Source: JAVBOV01 sp031550205
GTDB lineage: Bacteria > Pseudomonadota > Alphaproteobacteria > RF32 > CAG-239
Assembly: GCA_031550205.1 (NCBI GenBank)
Contig: JAVBOV010000027.1
Span: 1 to 11,681, forward strand
Direction of reading: 5' to 3'
Length of the DNA stretch: 11,681 nt
The notes beneath the pieces are model-generated. The model worked only from the letters and a program-made list of their open reading frames with translations, was not told the DNA's origin and did not search any database. Each line of letters starts with the position of its first letter. The first letter of the stretch is position 1. Of this stretch, positions 6,527-11,681 are shown piece by piece. A program made the position numbers and the translations under genes.

Positions 6527-7381
6527 GTGAACATTCTTACATCTCAGATATTAAAATCTATTTCTAAATTTTACAATCAAAATAAAACAACTTTTCAACG
6601 ACATTTACTGGAGAGTAAAAAACGTTATAAACCAAGCAATTATGAACTTTGCACCATTGCAACAATACTCATTGCCTACCAATTTAGTGGTTATAAAACC
6701 TTCAAAACGTTTTACTTCAAAGAAAACGCCAAGCTAAAACGGGCGTTAAAAACTATCCCCTCATACTCTTGGTTTTTAAGACTTCAAAAGTCTTGTTTGT
6801 TTTTGATGCTCGCATATTTACAATCTCAAAAAGGGCAAAAAACAGGCGTATATTTTATCGACTCCACACCAATAAAAGTGTGTAATAACAGAAGAATACA
6901 CAACCACAAAGTGCTGAACGGCATTGCCTCACGCGGGCATCATTCCATGGGTTGGTTTTATGGCTTTAAGTTGCATTTGATTATAAATCATCAGGGAGAA
7001 ATTATGGACGTTTACTTCTCAAAAGCCAATAAAGATGACCGTATTGGGCTTGAAAAAATGACCAAAGATTTAACCGGCAAATTGTTTGGAGACAAGGGAT
7101 ATATAAGCGAAAAACACAAGGTCGAGCTTAAAAAACAAGGACTGAGGTTGATAACAAAAGTTAGAAAAAACATGAAAAAACAACCAATGACAAGACTTGA
7201 CAAGGCTTTGCTTTATAAAAGAGGAATTGTGGAAACGGTAATTGAGCAAATTAAAAGAACTTTTAGCATAGAAAACCAAAGAATTAGAAGCTTTTACGGA
7301 CTGTGCTGCTTGATAGCATCCGCAATTATTGCATATAACCTTAAATCATCAAAACCTAAGGTGACATTATGTTTGAGGTAG
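6527..7381 (+). CDS. IS982-family DDE transposase
   Basis: The 284-residue transposase catalyses cut-and-paste movement of its own element. The catalytic triad is visible: D112 in FIDST, D189 in FGDKGY and E236 in GIVETVIEQIK. Surrounding family blocks are STPIKVCNNRRIHNHKV, GWFYGFKLHLIIN, ITKVRKNMKKQPM and the late IASAIIAYNLK segment. Length is that expected for the family (about 290) and there is no frameshift or internal stop, so the protein is probably active. The start is GTG at 6527, chosen because AAGGAGA ends six bases before it. The stop lies within the edge of the right inverted repeat. Confidence 0.93.
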   Translation: MNILTSQILKSISKFYNQNKTTFQRHLLESKKRYKPSNYELCTIATILIAYQFSGYKTFKTFYFKENAKLKRALKTIPSYSWFLRLQKSCLFLMLAYLQSQKGQKTGVYFIDSTPIKVCNNRRIHNHKVLNGIASRGHHSMGWFYGFKLHLIINHQGEIMDVYFSKANKDDRIGLEKMTKDLTGKLFGDKGYISEKHKVELKKQGLRLITKVRKNMKKQPMTRLDKALLYKRGIVETVIEQIKRTFSIENQRIRSFYGLCCLIASAIIAYNLKSSKPKVTLCLR

Positions 7382-7406
7382 TTATACGAACTTGACGTTA
7401 AATTTA
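7380..7406 (-). repeat. IS right terminal inverted repeat
   Basis: Reverse complement of the left repeat at 6361-6387 with four central mismatches. It begins at the end of the transposase stop codon. Confidence 0.88.
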
Positions 7407-7418
7407 GTTTTTCACTTT

Positions 7419-7454
7419 TTATTGGTAGGCCTCGGCGGTTCAAACCCCCAATAA
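7419..7454 (+). other. T-arm-like remnant flanked by a short inverted repeat
   Basis: TCGGCGGTTCAAACCC here resembles the T-arm of the nearby tRNA-Lys (TCGGCGGTTCGAATCC) but lies on the opposite strand. TTATTGG (7419-7425) and CCAATAA (7448-7454) bracket it as an inverted repeat. There is no D-arm, anticodon arm or CCA, so this is not a tRNA gene; it may be a tRNA fragment or a coincidence. Confidence 0.3.
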
Positions 7455-7462
7455 CATATAAC

Positions 7463-7489
7463 AAAAGCCACCCGCAAGGGGTGGCTTTT
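7463..7489 (-). terminator. Terminator of tRNA-Lys
   Basis: AAAAGCCACCC (7463-7473) pairs perfectly with GGGTGGCTTTT (7479-7489), an 11-bp stem with a five-base loop. Read leftward it lies seven bases beyond the tRNA 3' end and finishes in TTTT. The symmetrical ends mean it may also work rightward, insulating the IS from the tRNA. Confidence 0.85.
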
Positions 7490-7495
7490 ATTATA

Positions 7496-7571
7496 TGGTA
7501 CGCGCGGGCGGATTCGAACCGCCGACCCAATGATTAAGAGTCATTTGCTCTACCAACTGAGCTACGCACGC
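7496..7571 (-). tRNA. tRNA-Lys (anticodon CUU)
   Basis: A 76-base cloverleaf with genome-encoded CCA. It has a 7-bp acceptor stem (GCGTGCG with CGCGCGT), D-arm GCTC-AGTTGGTA-GAGC, anticodon stem AATGA/TCATT with loop CTCTTAA, variable loop GGGTC, and T-arm GGCGG-TTCGAAT-CCGCC. Anticodon CUU reads the AAG lysine codon. The discriminator is A73, as expected for lysine. The first acceptor pair is G1-U72 and position 4-69 is U-G; both are wobble pairs, and the first is uncommon in tRNA-Lys. It has its own promoter and terminator. Confidence 0.97.
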
Positions 7572-7584
7572 ATAATCGAAAGAA

Positions 7585-7613
7585 TTAATATGCCAATCAC
7601 AACCTTAAGTCAA
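7585..7613 (-). promoter_or_regulatory. Promoter of tRNA-Lys
   Basis: Read leftward, TTGACT (7613-7608) and TATTAA (7590-7585) are spaced by 17 bases. The -10 box ends 13 bases before the mature tRNA 5' end, which gives a short leader to be removed by RNase P. The -35 box is the same as that of the apbE-rnf promoter. Confidence 0.6.
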
Positions 7614-7643
7614 GCAATTTTTCCAGTTAAAATATAAAAAAAC

Positions 7644-7672
7644 GTCATTGCGAGCACAGCGAAGCAATCCAG
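7644..7672 (+). repeat. Short palindromic intergenic repeat (REP-like)
   Basis: A 29-base unit beginning GTCATTGCGAG and ending GCAATCCAG, with ATTGC/GCAAT able to pair around the centre. Sequences of this form are scattered between genes in many alphaproteobacterial and other genomes. A diverged, inverted relative occurs here at 9872-9906. Confidence 0.65.
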
Positions 7673-7696
7673 CCAAACAAATCATCCGAATCAAAA

Positions 7697-7726
7697 AAAA
7701 CGGAAGGCTTTAACCCCTCCCGTTTT
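7697..7726 (-). terminator. Terminator of the nucleotidyltransferase-like gene
   Basis: AAAACGG (7697-7703) pairs with CCGTTTT (7720-7726), and after one mismatch AGG pairs with CCT around the loop CTTTAACC. Read leftward it starts seven bases past the gene's stop codon and ends in a run of T. A good intrinsic terminator. Confidence 0.8.
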
Positions 7727-7733
7727 TTGCACA

Positions 7734-8537
7734 CTAAATAATCTTCAACAGCTCTTTTTCAACATCGTTCTGAATGCCAAACCATTCAAAACAATATTCA
7801 ATAAAGTTATTCAAATCTATACCGCGAGAATCATTATAATAAATCTCATGCGCCAGCCTCGGCAGCTCTGAAATAACCCCGAACTTTCGTTCAAAAAGCT
7901 CCGGTGCCGTTGCCTTGCTGAACTTAAATCCGCCGCCGTTAGATTTAATCTGTTTAATCACAATCGCAAAAGCGCAAGCTGTCAAAATCTGCTTGGCCGC
8001 AGAAACCGCCTTGGCTTCAATCGCCTGATTAGAGCAGCATTCAACAAAACCAACGTCAAACGCCGGTTTAATAGACATAATCTGCCACTTGTTCATATCC
8101 GTCAAAACTTTGCGCAGCTTACGCCCGGCAGAAGCAAATTCTTCCAAAGCACAAACTTCAATCGGCACGCCGAGAGCATTTTCTTTCATCTTTTCCAAAT
8201 TATCCCACAGGTTGTCTCCATAAAGCGGAACATGCCTGTTCTGCAAAGTGACAATGCAGAACTGGTTCATATGAAAAGAGGTATTGGCATTTTCCAAATA
8301 TCCCAGCATCAAATCTACCCAGTTGTCGGCATTAGCGCACAAATGCTCCATAAAGCCGTTCAAAAAGTCAAAAGCGCTCGGCTCAATTTCAGATAAAATA
8401 CAATAAAGATCAACATCTGAATGCGGGCGAACCTGCCCCATTGCCGAACCGTGAATCCCAATGTTTAAGATACTTTTTGGCACATGGTGCTCTTGGATAT
8501 AATCCAAAGCCATAGTTCTAAATTCTGTTGCTTCCAT
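7734..8537 (-). CDS. Nucleotidyltransferase-fold protein of unknown substrate
   Basis: A 267-residue soluble protein with the polymerase-beta-type nucleotidyltransferase signature near the N-terminus: G30-S31, then D41 and D43 in SDVDLY. D75 in NWVDLML is a candidate third metal ligand. The remaining 180 residues look mainly helical and include a cysteine pair at C166-C167 or nearby (VECCSNQA) and GGGFKFSKATAPELFERKFG. Enzymes of this fold move a nucleotide onto an antibiotic, protein, RNA or small molecule. The arrangement recalls aminoglycoside adenylyltransferases, but I see no resistance-specific motif. No Shine-Dalgarno precedes the ATG; a later ATG (codon 9) is not better. The gene stands alone with its own terminator and diverges from the unknown gene at 8706. 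Substrate and role cannot be read from the sequence. Confidence 0.7.
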   Translation of the reverse strand: MEATEFRTMALDYIQEHHVPKSILNIGIHGSAMGQVRPHSDVDLYCILSEIEPSAFDFLNGFMEHLCANADNWVDLMLGYLENANTSFHMNQFCIVTLQNRHVPLYGDNLWDNLEKMKENALGVPIEVCALEEFASAGRKLRKVLTDMNKWQIMSIKPAFDVGFVECCSNQAIEAKAVSAAKQILTACAFAIVIKQIKSNGGGFKFSKATAPELFERKFGVISELPRLAHEIYYNDSRGIDLNNFIEYCFEWFGIQNDVEKELLKII

Positions 8538-8619
8538 AATTATATGTTTTTAATTTTGTTAATAATTCTTTTTCAAACCGCCACCTTAAAACTATTTAGA
8601 CAAAAGTCAACGAAAATAG

Positions 8620-8648
8620 TTGCAATTTTCACAAAAGCCTGTTATCCT
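8620..8648 (+). promoter_or_regulatory. Possible promoter of the 368-residue unknown protein
   Basis: TTGCAA (8620-8625) and TATCCT (8643-8648) are 17 bases apart, each with four consensus matches. It would give a leader of about 50 bases. For the divergent gene on the other strand, TTGACT or TTGAAA boxes occur upstream, but I see no convincing -10 partner. Confidence 0.3.
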
Positions 8649-8705
8649 GCAGCCTCAAATTAAATAAACATATGTTCAATTATTAATATAAAAAACCAAA
8701 CTATT

Positions 8706-9812
8706 ATGAAAAAAGAAAAAAGATTTGCCAACTGGCTCATTTCCACCGGAGAAAGCCTCGGCGGCCAAAGCAAAAAAACACCCAAAGACCTTTATAAGTC
8801 CAAGGAAGGAGAAAAGGCTGAAACACCGCCTGAAAAAGAGGAAACCCTTGAAGAAATTGTGCAATATTGCATCAACCGTCAAATAGATCTTCGAAATCAA
8901 GGCAACAACTTGGTTGAAACAATTGCAAAAGAGGTAAAAGACAAAGACCAATATGAGGCCTTTGAAAAGCTTTTATCCGGGCTTATATATTTAACCCTGG
9001 ATGAAATAAACAGCCTGATTTGCCGTATTAGCACGCGAACCATTGTTTTTAAAGGAGAGATAATATTTGTCTCCCCTCAAGGTTTGTCCAACCTCAACTT
9101 CAATTTCCGTGCTGCGTCCAGAGCCATTGGTTCATACAGCATAATAAGACACTTGTTGAAAGACCGCAATTTTGTTAACAGCACATCTTTCCAAGCTCTC
9201 TGCGAAATTTATGACGACATGTATTATGACGATGACCTTTTCCCGCAGTTGATTGAATATTTTTCATTCGGCGACGGAGTCGGCCATTGGCACAGCGAAG
9301 ATGAAAAAGCAATTGGCATATTTAATGACATTGCCATACACCTTGCAGAAAACAATTATGCCGGGCCCATATCTTCTGAGTTTCAGAGCTTTTTAGCCCC
9401 GCTGATTAACCTTTTCGCCGCCAACCAAAGCGACGATTGGGAAGTTCTGCTTAAAGCTCTGCGGCAGGAAAAAATTGAAGATGTCAAAAAGTTTTTCTCA
9501 AGCATAGATTTCGGCGGAACCTATGACGACGATTTCTGCTCGGAATGGCTGCTGTGGCGCGATGATAAAAAACTGTTTCAGTTATATCTCGATTCTCGTA
9601 CAAACACTGAAGATCTTGCCGACGACAACATGTTCGATTTTCTAATGTACACCGGTCAATTGCCGGAAAGGTTTAAAAAAGATTCTCGCTGGAACGATCT
9701 TGCAATAGAAAAATTCCAAAAAGCCGAATTTTCTTTAGAAAACTTTGTGGAGCTTTTTGATAACAATCAATTCGCCGCCATCAAAGCCTGTTTGCCGCTA
9801 ATTGAAAAGTAA
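8706..9812 (+). CDS. Hypothetical protein, 368 residues, family not recognised
   Basis: I do not recognise this protein. It has no signal peptide or transmembrane helix, so it is probably cytoplasmic. The first 45 residues are rich in Lys, Glu, Thr and Pro and look disordered. The rest is acidic and predominantly helical, with aromatic/aspartate-rich patches such as YDDMYYDDDLFPQ and DDWEVLLKAL, and WLLWRDDKKLFQLYLDS. A histidine/acid patch (GVGHWHSEDE) is the only segment that hints at metal or catalytic chemistry, and that is speculative. The repeated helical-pair texture of the C-terminal half (FLMYTGQLPERF, FVELFDNNQFAAIKACLP) could be an alpha-solenoid scaffold. There is no Shine-Dalgarno before the ATG at 8706, and that region is AT-rich. 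The reading frame is long and ends just before a repeat cluster and terminator. Its codon use matches the neighbours, so it is very likely a real gene. Confidence 0.7.
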   Translation: MKKEKRFANWLISTGESLGGQSKKTPKDLYKSKEGEKAETPPEKEETLEEIVQYCINRQIDLRNQGNNLVETIAKEVKDKDQYEAFEKLLSGLIYLTLDEINSLICRISTRTIVFKGEIIFVSPQGLSNLNFNFRAASRAIGSYSIIRHLLKDRNFVNSTSFQALCEIYDDMYYDDDLFPQLIEYFSFGDGVGHWHSEDEKAIGIFNDIAIHLAENNYAGPISSEFQSFLAPLINLFAANQSDDWEVLLKALRQEKIEDVKKFFSSIDFGGTYDDDFCSEWLLWRDDKKLFQLYLDSRTNTEDLADDNMFDFLMYTGQLPERFKKDSRWNDLAIEKFQKAEFSLENFVELFDNNQFAAIKACLPLIEK

Positions 9813-9818
9813 ATCTTT

Positions 9819-9847
9819 GTCATGCCAAACTTGATTTGGCATCCAGG
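9819..9847 (+). repeat. Palindromic intergenic repeat, second type
   Basis: GTCATGCCAAACTTG followed by ATTTGGCATCCAGG; TGCCAAA (9823-9829) pairs with TTTGGCA (9835-9841) around CTTGA. It begins seven bases after the stop codon of the 368-residue protein. Its GTCAT...ATCCAG frame is shared with the repeat at 7644-7672, but the stem differs. Confidence 0.6.
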
Positions 9848-9871
9848 TCAAACATATAGCCATATTATTAA

Positions 9872-9906
9872 CTTGGATTGCCGCGGCCTAAAGGCCTCGC
9901 AATGAC
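9872..9906 (-). repeat. REP-like repeat, inverted relative of 7644-7672
   Basis: Read on the minus strand it starts GTCATTGCGAG and ends GCAATCCAAG, with an inner palindrome GGCCTAAAGGCC. It forms an inverted pair with the repeat at 9819-9847, giving a compact two-unit cluster of the kind seen in BIME-like intergenic elements. Confidence 0.6.
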
Positions 9907-9910
9907 AATA

Positions 9911-9946
9911 AAAAACCCGAGAGATATTTTCTCCCGGGTTTTTTTA
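9911..9946 (+). terminator. Terminator downstream of the 368-residue protein
   Basis: AAAAACCCG (9911-9919) pairs with CGGGTTTTT (9935-9943), and inside one A-C mismatch GAGA pairs with TCTC around the loop TATTT. A run of eight or more T follows. A strong intrinsic terminator, placed after the repeat pair so that the repeats are included in the transcript. Confidence 0.85.
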
Positions 9947-9962
9947 TTCTTCATTTTACTCC

Positions 9963-10159
9963 CTCCCTTTGCAAGACTGGAGGAAGAAAAACAACAACGA
10001 TTTGTTGTTTTTAGACGACAGGCGAGAATACTTGGTCTTTGAAGAGAGCGACAGCCTCTGAAAAAAACCTAGTCGCCAAGCTGGGTTGGGGTGGGTTAGC
10101 AAAGCATCTGAATAATGATTATTGGCAAACCCCTCTCAATCTCCCCTTGCAAAGGGGAG
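9963..10159. repeat. Candidate MITE or structured intergenic repeat (~200 bp)
   Basis: Non-coding 197-bp stretch between the terminator at 9946 and the tdh stop. Its ends are near-matching inverted repeats: CTCCCTTTGCAAG (9963-9975) against the reverse complement of CTTGCAAAGGGGAG (10146-10159). Inside lie more pairings: AAAAACAACAA (9987-9997) with TTGTTGTTTTT (10002-10012), GGCGA (10021-10025) with TCGCC (10073-10077), GGGTT (10094-10098) with AACCC (10128-10132), and AATAAT-G-ATTATT (10111-10123). The right end itself folds as CTCCCCTT-GCA-AAGGGGAG. No protein is encoded. It may be a non-autonomous mobile repeat or a structured RNA; I could not confirm a target duplication. Confidence 0.5.
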
Positions 10160-10167
10160 AAGTTTTA

Positions 10168-11193
10168 TTATTCCCAGTCTAAAATAACCTTACCGCTTTG
10201 ACCGCTTCTCATTGCATCAAAGCCCTTCTGGAAGTCATCAACCTTAAACTTGTGGGTAATAATCGGGTTCATATCAAGACCGGCCTCAATCATTGCGCCC
10301 ATCTTATACCAGGTTTCAAACATCTCGCGGCCATAAATGCCTTTAAGGAACAAGCCCTTAAAAATCACATCAGACCAGTCAATGGCGGTGTTCGGCGGCA
10401 AAATGCCAAGCAAAGAGATGTTTCCGCCGTTTTTCATGGCTTTTAACATGCTGTTAAAAGCAACCGCATTGCCCGACATTTCCAAACCAACGTCAAAACC
10501 TTCGGTCATCTTCAGCTCTTTCATAATATCCTGAAGCTTTTCCTTAGAAACGTCAACCGCGCGGGTCACGCCCATTTTCTTGGCCAATTCCAAACGATAC
10601 GGATTAACATCGGTAATCACCACATTTCTGGCGCCCACAAACTTGGCAATTTTGCCGGCCATAATGCCGATTGGACCGGCGCCGGTAATCAAAACATCTT
10701 CGCCGATTAAGTCATAAGACAAAGCAGTGTGCGTGGCGTTGCCCATCGGGTCCAAAATTGCGCCCAAATCGTCAGAAACCTTTTCCGGCAGTTTATAAAG
10801 GTTTGCAGCCGGAACTGAGAGATATTCAGCAAAGCAGCCCTGACGGTTCACACCGATTCCTTTGGTGTTGGGGCAAAGATGAACCTTGCCGGCGCGGCAG
10901 TTGCGGCAATGACCGCAAACAATGTGCCCTTCCGCTGAAACGCGGTCGCCAACCTTATATCCTTTAACATTTTTGCCAAGCTCCACAATTTCGCCGGCAA
11001 ACTCGTGACCGACAATCATCGGCACCGGAATTGTGGCCTGCGACCAGGCATCCCAGTTATAAATATGCACGTCCGTGCCGCAAATTGCGGTTTTCTTAAT
11101 CTTCACCAACACATCGTCATCACTAATGGTCGGCATTGGCGCATCAACCATCCAAATTCCTTCTTCTTTTTTTAACTTAGATAATGCTTTCAT
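10168..11193 (-). CDS. tdh: L-threonine 3-dehydrogenase
   Basis: Tdh oxidises L-threonine with NAD+ to 2-amino-3-oxobutyrate in the cytoplasm, the first step of threonine conversion to glycine. The 341-residue zinc-dependent medium-chain dehydrogenase has the same length as the E. coli enzyme and lines up with it residue for residue at key sites. Catalytic zinc region: C38, H63 and E64 (ICGTDVH, GHE). Structural zinc: C93, C96, C99, C107. The NAD-binding glycine motif is GAGPIG (171-176), followed by [18 protein letters not shown]. The C-terminal [13 protein letters not shown] and [13 protein letters not shown] blocks are also conserved. A GGAG Shine-Dalgarno lies nine bases before the ATG. 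The gene starts one base after the kbl stop, the standard kbl-tdh operon order. Confidence 0.98.
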   Translation of the reverse strand: MKALSKLKKEEGIWMVDAPMPTISDDDVLVKIKKTAICGTDVHIYNWDAWSQATIPVPMIVGHEFAGEIVELGKNVKGYKVGDRVSAEGHIVCGHCRNCRAGKVHLCPNTKGIGVNRQGCFAEYLSVPAANLYKLPEKVSDDLGAILDPMGNATHTALSYDLIGEDVLITGAGPIGIMAGKIAKFVGARNVVITDVNPYRLELAKKMGVTRAVDVSKEKLQDIMKELKMTEGFDVGLEMSGNAVAFNSMLKAMKNGGNISLLGILPPNTAIDWSDVIFKGLFLKGIYGREMFETWYKMGAMIEAGLDMNPIITHKFKVDDFQKGFDAMRSGQSGKVILDWE

Positions 11194-11194
11194 A

Positions 11195-11681
11195 TTAAAT
11201 AACTCCCAATTCTTTACCGATTACTTCAAACGCATTAACCAACTTATCAATATCAGCCTTAGAGTGAGCGGCCGACATCTGTGTTCTGATTCTGGCCTGA
11301 CCCTGCGGCACCACCGGATAAGAGAACGCAATAACATAAATGCCTTTTGCCAGCATTTTTTCGGCCAAAGCACCGGCCAGTTTGGCATCGCCAATCATCA
11401 CCGGAATAATCGCATGTCCTTTTCCGGCCAGCTTAAAGCCGCGTTTTTCCATCTCAAAACGGAAGTGCTGACTGTTGTCTTCCAGCTTTTTGCGCAGTTC
11501 ATCGCCGCTTTTTAACATTTCAAAGACTTTAACCGAAGTGGCGGTAATTACCGGCGCCAAAGTGTTGGAGAACAAATACGGGCGAGAACGCTGACGCAGC
11601 CATTCAATAACTTCTTTACGCCCAGAGGTATATCCGCCCAAAGCTCCGCCCAATGCTTTGCCCAAAGTTCCGGTAATAATG
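11195..11681 (-). CDS. kbl: Glycine C-acetyltransferase (2-amino-3-ketobutyrate CoA ligase), 3' part
   Basis: Kbl is a PLP-dependent alpha-oxoamine synthase that cleaves 2-amino-3-oxobutyrate with CoA to glycine and acetyl-CoA, removing the unstable Tdh product. The window holds the last 161 full codons of about 398; the 5' end lies beyond the right edge. The visible part starts [12 protein letters not shown], which contains the PLP-binding lysine. It continues with [40 protein letters not shown], and the family-specific C-terminal [19 protein letters not shown]. An internal TTG at 11665 lies within TGTLGK and is not a start. It is the upstream gene of the kbl-tdh pair. Confidence 0.97.
   Translation of the reverse strand, partial: IITGTLGKALGGALGGYTSGRKEVIEWLRQRSRPYLFSNTLAPVITATSVKVFEMLKSGDELRKKLEDNSQHFRFEMEKRGFKLAGKGHAIIPVMIGDAKLAGALAEKMLAKGIYVIAFSYPVVPQGQARIRTQMSAAHSKADIDKLVNAFEVIGKELGVI

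Larger units (their letters stand above)
6361..7406 (+). mobile_element. Complete IS982-family insertion sequence
   Basis: About 1,046 bp bounded by 27-bp inverted repeats (6361-6387 and 7380-7406), containing one intact transposase that fills the right-hand four-fifths. Size, single-gene layout and transposase sequence fit the IS982 family. The transposase stop overlaps the right repeat by two bases. A hairpin terminator lies between the left end and the gene. If the ends are drawn one base further in, AGT flanks both sides (6359-6361 and 7406-7408), a possible 3-bp target duplication; this could be chance, and exact ends remain uncertain. The element is A-rich compared with neighbouring genes. 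Everything needed for transposition looks present. Confidence 0.88.

Noticed and set aside
7734..8537. Calling the nucleotidyltransferase-fold gene an aminoglycoside resistance gene.
   Set aside because: Only the fold signature supports it; no resistance-specific residues or mobile cassette context is visible.
7734..9812. A toxin-antitoxin or defence module made of the nucleotidyltransferase and the unknown protein.
   Set aside because: Toxin-antitoxin pairs of this kind are usually co-directional and overlapping, with a small HEPN partner; these genes are divergent and the unknown protein shows no HEPN motif.
10141..10159. The hairpin CTCCCCTT-GCA-AAGGGGAG as an intrinsic terminator for tdh.
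   Set aside because: On the minus strand the stem is followed by ATTGAGAG with no T-run. It is better explained as the end of the repeat element, though it could still protect the 3' end of the mRNA.
11075..11515. A 146-codon plus-strand frame.
   Set aside because: Antisense to tdh and kbl, both unmistakable enzymes.

Overview
The window looks like chromosomal DNA of a Gram-negative bacterium. Inner-membrane and periplasmic proteins dominate: an Rnf complex with ApbE, a DsbD/ScsB-type disulfide reductase and an AsmA-like anchored protein. Tdh and Kbl are very close to the enterobacterial enzymes, and the CDP-alcohol phosphatidyltransferase resembles E. coli YnjF. Together with intergenic repeats of the GTCATTGCGAG...GCAATCC type, this suggests a fairly low-GC member of the Pseudomonadota, plausibly an anaerobic or host-associated alphaproteobacterium. 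That placement is inference, because no rRNA or other phylogenetic marker is present.

Layout. Positions 1-2837 (minus strand) hold a tightly packed operon apbE-rseC-rnfB-rnfC; rnfC runs off the left edge. The Rnf complex couples ferredoxin:NAD oxidoreduction to ion movement, RseC is a membrane partner, and ApbE attaches FMN to flavin-carrying subunits that should lie beyond the edge. At 2852-2904 two divergent sigma70-like promoters overlap at their -10 boxes. The rightward one serves a two-gene operon (2918-5442): a YnjF-like phosphatidyltransferase overlapping a full DsbD/ScsB-like reductase. A shared hairpin terminator at 5450-5471 separates it from a convergent gene for an AsmA-like anchored periplasmic protein (5505-6293).

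Positions 6361-7406 are a complete IS982-family insertion sequence: 27-bp terminal inverted repeats, an internal read-in terminator, and one intact DDE transposase. It sits just upstream of the AsmA-like gene. Next come a tRNA-Lys(CUU) gene with its own promoter and terminator (7463-7613), a short palindromic repeat, a nucleotidyltransferase-fold protein (7734-8537, minus) and a divergent unrecognised 368-residue protein (8706-9812, plus). The 355 bp after that protein are non-coding and repeat-rich: two REP-like palindromes, a strong terminator, and a ~200-bp element with matching inverted ends that looks like a MITE or structured intergenic repeat.

Positions 10168-11681 (minus) carry the threonine-to-glycine pair kbl (5' end beyond the window) and tdh, one base apart. 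Tdh oxidises L-threonine to 2-amino-3-oxobutyrate and Kbl cleaves it with CoA to glycine and acetyl-CoA.

No defence system, CRISPR array or prophage is visible. The least explained parts are the 368-residue protein with its nucleotidyltransferase neighbour, and the repeat element at 9963-10159.
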